DNA of 33,678 bases from Collinsella sp. (GTDB taxonomy: Bacteria; Actinomycetota; Coriobacteriia; Coriobacteriales; Coriobacteriaceae): the NCBI GenBank assembly GCA_019413925.1, contig DXMY01000013.1, positions 1-33,678 of the forward strand, written 5' to 3'. The position numbers were made by a program, and so were the translations under genes. How positions within the stretch are numbered: the stretch's first letter is position 1; every line of letters begins with the position of its first letter. The notes below the pieces were generated by a model. That model saw only the letters and a program-made list of their open reading frames with translations. It ran no database searches and was not told where the DNA came from. Below are positions 15,343-23,100 of this stretch, one piece after another.

Positions 15343-16764
15343 ATGACCAACCCCATGCAGTTCCCCGACGGCTTTGTGTTTGGCGGCGCCACCGCTGCTT
15401 ACCAGGTTGAGGGCGAGACCCGTACACACGGCAAGGGCAAAGTGCCCTGGGACGATTTCCTGGCTGCTCAGGGCCGTTTCTCCCCCGACCCCGCAAGCGA
15501 TTTCTACAACAAGTACCCGGTCGATATCGACCTGTGCCAGCGCTTCGGCATCAACGGCATTCGTGTCTCCATCGCTTGGAGCCGTATCTTCCCCAGCGGC
15601 ACTGGTGAGATTAACCCCGAGGGTGTTGCCTTCTATCACGAGCTCTTTGCCACCTGCAATAAAGCCGGCGTTATCCCCTATGTCACGCTCGATCACTTTG
15701 ATACGCCCGAGGCCTTTTACCAGAACGGCGGCGAGGGCTTCCTGACGCGCACGACGATCGACGCCTTTGTCGAGTACGCCAAGTTCTGCTTTGCCGAGTT
15801 CACCGAGGTCAAGCACTGGTTTACCTTTAACGAGATTCCCGCGACCGCCGAGGGCAGCTTTATCGTCGGCAACTGGCCGCACGGCGAGAAGTATCGCCTG
15901 GATAAGGCCTTCCAGCTCATGCACAACATGATGGTGGCCCATGCCAAGGCCGTCGTCGCCTTCCACGAGGGCGGCTTTGAGGGCGAGATCGGCATTGTCC
16001 AGAACTTGGAGCCCAAGTATCCCCTCGACCCCAACAACGCCACCGACTGCGAGGCAGCTCGCATGGCCGACGTCATCAACAACCGCTGGGTACTCGACGC
16101 CACCTTCCGCGGCCACTATGCAGCCGACACCATGGAGGCTGCGACCAAGCTGGCCCATATCGCCGGCGGCGAGCTCGACGTCCGCGACGAGGACATCGCC
16201 GCGCTGACCGCCGCGCTCCCCTACAACGATTGCCTGGGCGTCAACACCTACAAGTGCCAGTTCCTGCGTGCCGCCGAGGGCGAAAACGACATCAACCACA
16301 ATGGCACCGGTGACAAGGGCTCCTCGCGCTGGTTCCTCAAGGGCGTGGGCGAGTCATGCGTGCGCGAAGGCGTACCCACCACCGATTGGGACTGGATTAT
16401 CTATCCCGAAGGCCTCTACGACCTGCTGCTCCGCATTAAGAACGATTACCCCAACTACAAGAAAATCTACATCACCGAGAACGGCATGGGCTATAAGGAC
16501 GACTTCGAGGACGGCTTTATCGACGACGCCCCTCGCATCGACTACATGCGTCAGCATCTCGCATGGATCCTCAAGGCGATTGACGGCGGCGTGAACGTCG
16601 ACGGCTACTTTGTGTGGTCGCTGCAGGACCAGTTCTCCTGGACCAACGGCTATAACAAGCGCTATGGCCTGTTCTACGTCGACTTTGAGACCCAGAAGCG
16701 CTATCCCAAGGCGAGCGCGTACTGGTACAAGAACGTCGCGGAGACCGGCCTGCTCATGGCCTAG
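15343..16764 (+). CDS. GH1 6-phospho-beta-galactosidase-like enzyme, module 3
   Basis: A 473-residue GH1 enzyme, close to the module-1 copy (FVFGGATAAYQVEGETRTHG is shared exactly). Predicted acid/base Glu164 in FTFNEI, nucleophile Glu379 in ITENGMGYKD. The phosphate-binding pattern FSWTNGYNKRYG and the stretch around DYPNYKKIYITENGMGYKD are strongly LacG-like. One difference from module 1 is DHFDTP instead of HHFDTP after the third barrel strand, near the active site. AAAGGAT precedes the ATG. It is the last gene of the module-3 operon and is followed by a strong terminator. It would hydrolyse the 6-phospho-glycoside imported by the permease upstream. Confidence 0.92.
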   Translation: MTNPMQFPDGFVFGGATAAYQVEGETRTHGKGKVPWDDFLAAQGRFSPDPASDFYNKYPVDIDLCQRFGINGIRVSIAWSRIFPSGTGEINPEGVAFYHELFATCNKAGVIPYVTLDHFDTPEAFYQNGGEGFLTRTTIDAFVEYAKFCFAEFTEVKHWFTFNEIPATAEGSFIVGNWPHGEKYRLDKAFQLMHNMMVAHAKAVVAFHEGGFEGEIGIVQNLEPKYPLDPNNATDCEAARMADVINNRWVLDATFRGHYAADTMEAATKLAHIAGGELDVRDEDIAALTAALPYNDCLGVNTYKCQFLRAAEGENDINHNGTGDKGSSRWFLKGVGESCVREGVPTTDWDWIIYPEGLYDLLLRIKNDYPNYKKIYITENGMGYKDDFEDGFIDDAPRIDYMRQHLAWILKAIDGGVNVDGYFVWSLQDQFSWTNGYNKRYGLFYVDFETQKRYPKASAYWYKNVAETGLLMA

Positions 16765-16786
16765 TTTAAGCCGCGTACCCCCTGTC

Positions 16787-16830
16787 GGCCGCATGCGAAT
16801 CCCTCCACGGGTTCGCATGCGGCCTTTTTT
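16787..16830 (+). terminator. Terminator of the module-3 operon
   Basis: A perfect 13-bp stem (GGCCGCATGCGAA / TTCGCATGCGGCC) is followed by TTTTTTG, 23 bp after the GH1 stop. Confidence 0.92.
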
Positions 16831-16854
16831 GTTTTTGGTGAGCCCGTGCGGGCC

Positions 16855-16996
16855 GTTTATCTCGATCTGTAACATCTAGCAGGGATTTTCAATCCTAACT
16901 GTTATAGATTTAGACGAACGGGCGACCAGGGCTGAAAGATCTCAATCTGTAACATGTAGACCACTTTTGACCGTCTAGATGTTACAGATCAAGACA
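16855..16996. repeat. Palindromic repeat cluster 3 (2 units: A-like, B)
   Basis: Unit 7 (16855-16919) has a variant type-A middle (CTAGCAGGGATTTTCAATCC). Unit 8 (16940-16996) has the type-B middle with nearly complete self-complementarity around CTTTTGAC. The cluster lies between the module-3 terminator and the fic promoter. Confidence 0.85.
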
Positions 16997-17050
16997 ATAA
17001 GATAGGCAAATCCAAACTTTCCAAGCAGTTATAAAGCATGGTTTCTAGTT

Positions 17051-17123
17051 TTCGGTATCACGAACATACTTTCGGTATCATTTAATGATATTATGATATC
17101 GAAAGTATGTTCGTGATACCGAA
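17051..17123. promoter_or_regulatory. Four-half-site inverted repeat overlapping the fic promoter and leader
   Basis: Arms 17051-17080 and 17094-17123 are 30-bp inverted copies with one mismatch around a 13-bp AT-rich centre. Each arm itself contains TTCGGTATCA twice with a 20-bp period, giving four half-sites. The right arm runs up against the ribosome-binding site (AGGAG at 17124-17128), so it could act as an operator or, once transcribed, as a hairpin reaching the start region. Confidence 0.85.
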
Positions 17124-17132
17124 AGGAGCCGC

Positions 17133-18365
17133 ATGCGCCAGTTCGATTACACCACAGTCCCAGCGGAACTCGAAGCAACTCCAATCACCAACCTCCTCCT
17201 CTCGATACGCGAGCATAAAGGCCGTCAGCTTGCTCTGAGTCAAGTCAAACCCGAGCTTCTATCGTCCCTAATGGAGGAGGCTAAGATCCAAAGCACCCGA
17301 TCCTCCAACGGACTTGAAGGAATTGTTACCACCCAAAAAAGGCTCAAAGCGATCATGGCGTATTCCGCCAAGCCAAGCTCCCGCGCAGAGGAAGAAATCG
17401 CTGGATACCGAGATGTGCTGTCGCTTATTCACGAGCAACACGATTCCATTCCCGTAACGCCATCGGTCATTCTGCAGTTGCATCGTGACCTCATGGCGCA
17501 CACGGCAATCTCGTATGGAGGCCATTGGAAAGACGGCGATAACGAAATCGTCTCCATTGACGATCAAGGTAATCGATTTGTGCGCTTTAGGCCCCCTTCG
17601 GCTCTAGCAACCCCGGGACTTATTAAAGAAGCCTGCCAGTCCCTCAACGATGCTTTATCTCGCCAAGTTTGCGATCCCCTCCTTATATCGCTCCGCTTTA
17701 TCTTCGATTTTGTTAGCATTCATCCCTTCAACGATGGCAATGGCAGGATGAGCCGGCTCCTTACAACGCTGCTGCTCGAAAAGACTGGATACGACGTTGC
17801 GCGTTACATCAGCATCGAACGACTTATTGAAGACAACAAAGCGCTTTACTACAACGCTCTCGCTGCAAGCTCCACTGGATGGAATGAAAATCAAAACACC
17901 GAAGTACCCTTTATCCGTTTCATGCTCGGAACAACCCTGGCCGCCTACCGACAGCTCGAGCAGCGTACCTTAATTGAATCAAGCACTCGTCCCATGTCGA
18001 AGCAAGCGCGCATCGCCGTTCTATTTCAACAGAGACCCGGCGTCATTAAGAAATCCGACATCCGATCCAACTGCCCCGATATCAGCGAGGTCACCGTTAA
18101 ACGAACCCTCGGTCAGCTTGTTAGTTGCAGCGCAATCGAAAAAACAGGAGCGGGTCGTTCGACAGGCTACATACTCAAAGACGTCCATGCTCTAGAACTA
18201 TTCTTGCAAGCCACAATACCCGATGGCGAGGCCGCAATAACAAAAGAGGCTCCAAAGGATAAGCTCCTTGAACGTATAAACCACGCCGAGGATGAAAGCA
18301 AAGAGGGGCTCTATGAAGACTATGATTCATTCTCAAGGGACATAAAGACGAAATACGGAGTCTAG
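17133..18365 (+). CDS. Fic-domain AMP-transferase-like protein with N-terminal inhibitory motif
   Basis: A 410-residue Fic protein; the family usually transfers AMP or a related group to a hydroxyl side chain of a target protein. The core motif HPFNDGNGRMSR (residues 197-208) is fully canonical, including catalytic His197 and phosphate-binding Asp201 and Arg205. An N-terminal inhibitory helix motif, SNGLEG (Ser58 to Gly63, pattern S-x3-E-G), marks it as self-inhibited class II. An N-terminal Fic-associated region precedes the core, and a winged-helix-like segment (about 285-350, with SEVTVKRTLGQLV) lies near the C-terminus. GAAAGGAG precedes the ATG. The elaborate repeat in its promoter and this helix suggest autoregulation. 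GC content is lower than in the PTS genes, hinting at acquisition. Target unknown. Confidence 0.92.
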   Translation: MRQFDYTTVPAELEATPITNLLLSIREHKGRQLALSQVKPELLSSLMEEAKIQSTRSSNGLEGIVTTQKRLKAIMAYSAKPSSRAEEEIAGYRDVLSLIHEQHDSIPVTPSVILQLHRDLMAHTAISYGGHWKDGDNEIVSIDDQGNRFVRFRPPSALATPGLIKEACQSLNDALSRQVCDPLLISLRFIFDFVSIHPFNDGNGRMSRLLTTLLLEKTGYDVARYISIERLIEDNKALYYNALAASSTGWNENQNTEVPFIRFMLGTTLAAYRQLEQRTLIESSTRPMSKQARIAVLFQQRPGVIKKSDIRSNCPDISEVTVKRTLGQLVSCSAIEKTGAGRSTGYILKDVHALELFLQATIPDGEAAITKEAPKDKLLERINHAEDESKEGLYEDYDSFSRDIKTKYGV

Positions 18366-18459
18366 TCATATCTCAGAATAGCCTCATCCTTGTTGCTCAA
18401 AGTTATTTGCGCGTCATTGTAAAGCGGTACCCCCGCGCCGGCAGGGGGGCAGATGTATC

Positions 18460-18743
18460 GCCTGCCGATCCTGCTGGAGTCGGCAATCAGATAGCGCGAG
18501 TCGGCCTTGCTAAAGGCGAGCTGCTGGATGCGGCCCTCGTCCATGTTGGACGTGGACACGTCGCCGTCCAGAATGCCGTTGGCGCCGATAAACGCCGCAT
18601 CGATGCCCAGCGCGCGCAGGGCATCCTCGGCCGTGGGCCCCACAAAGGCGGCGGTGCGGCGGCGGTACATGCCGCCCACCAGGCACAGCTCGCAATCCTC
18701 GCGCGCCTCGAACAGGCTAAAGGCCGAAAGCGAATTGGTCACA
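18460..18743 (-). pseudogene. Fragment of a DeoR-family regulator, near-duplicate of the gene at 23101-23865
   Basis: About 284 bp are roughly 90% identical by eye to 23216-23500. They encode the central effector domain (NSLSAFSLFEARED..ADSRYLIADSS) but no HTH. Homology stops abruptly on the right at the GGTCACA sequence shared by both copies. On the left it decays at about 18440-18460, where the frame shifts into an unrelated tail. The open frame spans 18362-18742, but both the DNA-binding domain and the last part of the sensor domain are missing. Just upstream, other frames read like a further degraded DeoR stretch. It overlaps the fic stop and is best read as a non-functional relic of duplication or recombination. 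Confidence 0.8.
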
Positions 18744-18831
18744 TAGATGAAAGTCAGCTTGTCGGTGACTCGGAGAGCGCCAATGCGATCTCACGACGGT
18801 TGCGCTCATTGTCTCAATTAGATACTCAACG

Positions 18832-18868
18832 AAATACGGCCCCGCAGCTCAATAAGCTGCAGGGCCGT
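18832..18868 (-). terminator. Terminator-like hairpin of the fourth EIICB gene
   Basis: The minus-strand stem ACGGCCC-GCAGCT / AGCTGC-GGGCCGT has one mismatch and a 5-base loop, then ATTTCG. It starts 36 bp after the EIICB stop. The U-tract is weak. Confidence 0.65.
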
Positions 18869-18904
18869 ACTATACACCGACGAATCAACGACGGAGTGCA
18901 TCCA

Positions 18905-20599
18905 CTATTTGGCCAGCTCCTGAACGATCCAGTCAATTGCACCTTCGGGATCGTTGGTAAGGTCGATATACTCCTTGCCCCTTGTGGTGAGCAGTTTAAT
19001 TCCAAGGCGATCGGTATCGGCCTTCATAGCGTCATAGTACATGCGTGCCTGGGGTGCCAGAACAATCACGTTGTACTGATCCATCGTCTCATAGTGGCTT
19101 CCGTACGCACCGGACTGAGAAACCAGATCGATACCCTTAGCAGCGGCACCTTCGCGAAGAGCATTTGCCAAGAGAGTCGAAGTGCCGGCACCCTGGCAAA
19201 GCACAAGCACGCGGATCTGCTCCGCCTTGTCCTTTACCGCCTCGAGAGCTTTTGCGACATTTTCCTGTGCGGCAATAGCATCTGCATCCGAGGTTCCTGC
19301 AGTCTCCTTTGCAGACTCTTCCAAACAAAGCTGATGGTCATACGCCTTGCAGAACGGATAGTAAATCACAAAGTCAACGACCAACAGCACTGCCATCAAT
19401 ACGAGAGAACGCAGATCGAGACCCGTGGTGAGGAATGCACCGATTGGGCCGGGAAGCGCCCACGGCATGGTATACATGGGGGCGTTCATTCCAATGACGT
19501 CAATGAAAAATTTACCGATAATGGCGTTGACCATAGGAGCCACTAGGAAGGGCACGAACATATAGGGATTGAGAACAATCGGCATACCGAAGATAACGGG
19601 CTCGTTAACTCCAAAAATCACCGGGATAATCGATGCCTTGCCCATGGCTTTAAGCTGCTTGGAGCGCATAAACATGATCAGGATAATAGGAACGATGAAC
19701 GTGCAGCCAGAACCGCCCAGACCGCCGATGAAGCTTGTAAAGTCCTGCGTGAGAGCAATTGACGGGTGTCCACCTGCTTGGAAAACCTCAAGATTGGTAA
19801 CGGTATTGCCGTAGAGCGCAGCATTGATCGGACTCATGACAACCGAAGCACCGTGGATACCCATAAATTGGAAAAGTGCGACCGCGCCTTCGATAAGCGC
19901 CATGCCAGGATAGGTGTCAACCGCGGAGAACAGCGGCGAGATGAGAGCGGATACCAAATTGGCGAACGGCACAGCAAGCAGCTTGCGGCTCGCAAGATCG
20001 ATAAAAGCGCACGCAAGGATCGAAAACCCAAATGCAAAGATATCGCGAAAACTCTGCGCAATAGAGCCAGGGACCTCTTTGGGGAGCTTGATCGTCACAT
20101 TATGGCTAATGCACACCTTATAGATATTAACGGTCAAGAATGCGGCTACGAACGCAGCGAGAAAACCCTTGGTTCCCATATAGCCGGTTTCAAAAACAGA
20201 TGTATCTGCTCCGCCAATCGAGACAACATCGTTCGTCACCGATAGCAAGAGCATGCCGCACATGGCACAAACCATGCACGAGGTGGGGTTGAGAGATTTG
20301 CCCGAAGGCATGCGACGGTTCATCGACATGGCAAGTGAGCTCGCCGTGGTGCCGGCCACCATAATGCCAAGAAGCCCCATGGTATATGCATAGATTTTAT
20401 TGAAGAAATCCAGCACCTCAGACGGAAGCGTGATGCCTACATAGGCAGGGAGCGTCGAAAGAAGAAGGAACAGGCTCGAGAACAGCACAATTGGCATATT
20501 CGAGAGAAAGCCATCCTTGATCGCCACCAGATAAATGTTCCTCGAGATTTTGTCGAAGAGGGGCTGGTGTTTTTCAAGGAATTTGACGATAACGTCCAT
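18905..20599 (-). CDS. PTS lactose/cellobiose-family EIIC-EIIB fused permease, fourth copy
   Basis: A 564-residue EIICB. The ATG at 20599 has AAAGGAT seven bases upstream; an upstream in-frame start at 20629 lacks one. The EIIC domain has LEKHQPLFDKISRNIYLVAI, FQFMGIHGASVVMSPI (the other copies have FWF...GPS..P), GG-GC instead of GGTGAT, and GVNEPVIFGMPIVLNP. A short linker (about 430-460) leads to EIIB with VLVLCQGAGTSTLLANAL; Cys468 is the predicted phospho-cysteine. Changes in the conserved EIIC loops suggest a different substrate. It has no GH1 partner nearby. It is divergent from the 20956 gene and the GntR regulator, which probably controls it. Lower GC than modules 1-3. Confidence 0.92.
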   Translation of the reverse strand: MDVIVKFLEKHQPLFDKISRNIYLVAIKDGFLSNMPIVLFSSLFLLLSTLPAYVGITLPSEVLDFFNKIYAYTMGLLGIMVAGTTASSLAMSMNRRMPSGKSLNPTSCMVCAMCGMLLLSVTNDVVSIGGADTSVFETGYMGTKGFLAAFVAAFLTVNIYKVCISHNVTIKLPKEVPGSIAQSFRDIFAFGFSILACAFIDLASRKLLAVPFANLVSALISPLFSAVDTYPGMALIEGAVALFQFMGIHGASVVMSPINAALYGNTVTNLEVFQAGGHPSIALTQDFTSFIGGLGGSGCTFIVPIILIMFMRSKQLKAMGKASIIPVIFGVNEPVIFGMPIVLNPYMFVPFLVAPMVNAIIGKFFIDVIGMNAPMYTMPWALPGPIGAFLTTGLDLRSLVLMAVLLVVDFVIYYPFCKAYDHQLCLEESAKETAGTSDADAIAAQENVAKALEAVKDKAEQIRVLVLCQGAGTSTLLANALREGAAAKGIDLVSQSGAYGSHYETMDQYNVIVLAPQARMYYDAMKADTDRLGIKLLTTRGKEYIDLTNDPEGAIDWIVQELAK

Positions 20600-20955
20600 A
20601 ACACATCCTTTCATGATTCCCGGGCACACAACGATTTATCCGGACTCAACCGTCGTCGTCCCCGTTTGTATCCACTTATGTAAGTGAATACGTTCTTGTG
20701 CGAAATGTAATATCATTTGCACGATTTGTCATAACCAATTCTTTTTCCGCTTTGTCGATATGTCAAGAATTCAAATACTTATTCGGTGAACGGTAGTTGA
20801 TTAATATAAGGTTTTCCCAGCTAAAGGCTATTTTTTCCGAGCAGTACAATAAGCTTGCAACCGTTCACCGATTGGATATAACATATTGAATATATTGTTG
20901 TAACAATATTAGAGACAATGTCACAAGCCTGTCGTTCTAGTCAAAGGAAGTAACA
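20600..20955. promoter_or_regulatory. Divergent regulatory region of the fourth PTS locus
   Basis: This AT-rich 356-bp gap holds three notable elements. (1) A 24-bp near-palindrome at 20668-20691 with core CACTTATGTAAGTG, 69-92 bp before the EIICB start. (2) Two inverted copies of ACCGTTCACCGA, at 20783-20796 (minus) and 20858-20873 (plus). (3) A perfect 18-bp palindrome ATATTGTTGTAACAATAT at 20892-20909, 47 bp before the 20956 gene. Elements 1 and 3 are candidate GntR operators; element 2 repeats the half-site shared by the other PTS loci, here without the 21-bp tandem. Confidence 0.6.
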
Positions 20956-21876
20956 ATGCCCAAACGATTACTGAACATGTCCGCATCCGATTTTGCCGCC
21001 ACGTCACCCATGGATCTAAAGCAGGCAATTCTGGCTTCCGAGGGACGTACCATCATGGCGGAAAACGTACCCTCTTCCCAATTTCTCGGCGGCGTTACTA
21101 ATGCAGAAATCGAACGTGCCGCAGGTGCCGACCTGCTTCTGTTTAACGCGCTCGATGTGTTCGATCCAGTTATTGCCGGTATTCCAGATGATCTCAATGA
21201 AAACCCGGTCACTTGGGTGAAGCGAGCATGCGGAAGGCCCATTGGCGTCAATCTGGAGCCAGTTGATAACGAGGCAGAGATGTCTGAATCCCGAACGGAA
21301 ATCCCCATGGGTCGTCGCGTCTCTCCCAAGACCTTAGAAAAGGCTAACGAACTCGGATTTGATTTTATCTGCCTGACGGGCAACCCTGGAACCGGCGTCT
21401 CCAACGATGCAATCGCCCATTCGATTAAACTCTCCAAAGAGCATTTCAATGGCCTGGTCATAGCCGGAAAAATGCATGGAGCGGGCGTTGCGGAACCTGT
21501 CATGACGCTCGAAATTGCGCGCAAGTTTGTTGACCTCGGCGTCGATATCCTTCTCGTACCAGCCCCCTACACCGTCCCTTGCTTCCAAGAAGCAGACCTG
21601 CGCGCCATCGTAGACTTTGTACGATCCCACAACGTAGGCAAGTCAATTGAAGAGAAGGTTCTCGTCATGGCGGCGAACGGGACGAGTCAAGACTCCTGCG
21701 ACAGCGAGACCATTAAGAAAATAGGCCTTGCAGCAAAAGCAGCCGGCGCTGACCTCCAACATATCGGGGACTCCATGAACGGTATTTGCCTGCCCCAGAA
21801 TATCTTCACGCTCGGACAAGCCCTTCGTGGATACAGGCATCAGATCGTCATGCTGAGCCGCTCTGTGATACGTTAA
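20956..21876 (+). CDS. PTS-associated TIM-barrel-like protein of unknown function (DUF7916-like)
   Basis: A 306-residue cytoplasmic protein. Alternating beta/alpha patterns (GADLLLFNALD, GFDFICLTGNPGTGVSN, FNGLVIAGKMHGAG, GVDILLVPAPYTVP, EKVLVMAANGTSQDS) indicate a (beta/alpha)8 barrel with glycine-rich phosphate-binding-like loops. It resembles a family often found beside cellobiose/lactose-class PTS genes and variously annotated as phosphonomutase- or dehalogenase-like; I recall it as DUF7916, from memory only. The GGAAG upstream gives a ribosome site. It is the first gene of an operon with the GntR regulator (72 bp gap) and is divergent from the fourth EIICB, so a role in processing that permease's phospho-sugar is plausible. 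The reaction is unknown. Confidence 0.8.
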   Translation: MPKRLLNMSASDFAATSPMDLKQAILASEGRTIMAENVPSSQFLGGVTNAEIERAAGADLLLFNALDVFDPVIAGIPDDLNENPVTWVKRACGRPIGVNLEPVDNEAEMSESRTEIPMGRRVSPKTLEKANELGFDFICLTGNPGTGVSNDAIAHSIKLSKEHFNGLVIAGKMHGAGVAEPVMTLEIARKFVDLGVDILLVPAPYTVPCFQEADLRAIVDFVRSHNVGKSIEEKVLVMAANGTSQDSCDSETIKKIGLAAKAAGADLQHIGDSMNGICLPQNIFTLGQALRGYRHQIVMLSRSVIR

Positions 21877-21948
21877 GGTTACCTTGCCCACGTTACATCC
21901 CGACTGAGGCAACCATCAGGTATAACCAACATGCAAACTGAGGCTCTA

Positions 21949-22668
21949 ATGCTCGATACACACGAAAAACGGCCACTCTATTTACAGCTCACCGACGCGC
22001 TGCTCAAGCAGATCGTCGATGAATATCAAGCGGACGATAAACTTCCAACAGAAATGGAACTCTGCGACGAATACGCCGTAAGCAGAACAACCGTCCGACT
22101 TGCCATGAGTGAGCTGGAGCGTCGTGGAAGTATCTATCGAATCCAAGGTAAGGGATCGTTTGTTGCACCGAAACGCGTTAGCGAGCTCAATTCACTTTTA
22201 GACTTTGACTTTGCAAGCCACTGCGATGGCGTTGATCCGGATGCCATCACCAAACATTTCGGCGGCCTCACATCAGGTCGTCCAATTTCCGTAATGATGC
22301 TCCAACAATTTGGATGTCAAAGTCGCGATGAAATTCAGCGTCTTGAATTGACCTACGAACTTGAAGGCAGCTTCATAGGCGCTGATACGTTCTTCATTTC
22401 AAAGTCGCGCGTTCCGAATAACCAGTTAGATTTTCAGGCATTTAGCAGAATCATGGACGACTTGTCCAAGTCTATCCAATCTGTTAGGGAAAGCTATAGA
22501 GCACGTCAGCTTAGCGATTCCGAAGCCAGTAATTATGGTGTTGCAAAACTTCCGGTCATCGAACTGACTCATTATGCTTACGACTCCGGAGGCAAACTAA
22601 TCTCAATTGTCTGCCGCACCGTCTTAACTGGGCGAATCCCTTATCAAAACTTTATTTTCAAGTCCTAA
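21949..22668 (+). CDS. GntR-family (HutC/UTRA type) transcriptional regulator
   Basis: A 239-residue regulator. A winged HTH occupies the first 75 or so residues (RPLYLQLTDALLKQIV, LPTEMELCDEYAVSRTTVR, GKGSFV), followed by a UTRA-type effector domain. GntR/UTRA proteins beside PTS genes usually sense a phosphorylated sugar. I prefer the ATG at 21949, which has GAGG five bases upstream, over the ATG at 21931. It shares an operon with the 20956 gene and faces the fourth EIICB across the regulatory region at 20600-20955, where two palindromes are candidate operators. It is the only PTS locus in the window controlled by GntR rather than LacI. Confidence 0.9.
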   Translation: MLDTHEKRPLYLQLTDALLKQIVDEYQADDKLPTEMELCDEYAVSRTTVRLAMSELERRGSIYRIQGKGSFVAPKRVSELNSLLDFDFASHCDGVDPDAITKHFGGLTSGRPISVMMLQQFGCQSRDEIQRLELTYELEGSFIGADTFFISKSRVPNNQLDFQAFSRIMDDLSKSIQSVRESYRARQLSDSEASNYGVAKLPVIELTHYAYDSGGKLISIVCRTVLTGRIPYQNFIFKS

Positions 22669-22680
22669 TGTTCTTTTTCT

Positions 22681-22982
22681 TTTGTCTCGATCTGTAACAC
22701 GTAGCCGAGTTTTTAAGTCCCAACCGTTACAGATCGAGACAAACAAGGTAGACCCCGCCGAATTGTCTCAATCTGTAACACTTAGACCGGTTTTGGACGT
22801 CTAGATGTTACAGATTGAGATGAATGCACAGGTCAATCCTCTCAATCTCAATCTGTAACAACTAGCTGATTTTTTCGGTCCTAGCTGTTACAGATCGAGA
22901 CAAACGGAATAGGCCGAGCCAAAAATCTCGATCTGTAACATCTGACTCGCTTTTGGCCGCCTAGATATCACAGGTTGAGACA
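22681..22982. repeat. Palindromic repeat cluster 4 (4 units: A, B, A, B)
   Basis: Units are at 22681-22743 (A), 22763-22824 (B), 22846-22902 (A) and 22926-22982 (B), with unit starts 80-83 bp apart. The alternation of middles is exact. Unit 12 has decayed arms (ATATCACAGGTTGAGA). It lies in the convergent gap between the GntR and DeoR genes. The remaining 22983-23100 shows only a weak hairpin (CCCACA / TGCGGG, minus strand) that may end the DeoR message. Confidence 0.88.
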
Positions 22983-23100
22983 ATTTGATAGTGGAGTCCT
23001 CATTTGCGCGTCATATCGCGTAGCGCTGACGCGCTGATTCCCCACAATGACAGGAGACAAAAGTCCTCCCGCAGCGCTTGTGGGCATCCCATAGCGTTAG

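Noticed and set aside
18362..18742. A functional short DeoR protein from the 126-codon frame
   Set aside because: It lacks the HTH and the end of the sensor domain, ends in a frame-shifted tail and overlaps the fic stop; treated as a pseudogene.
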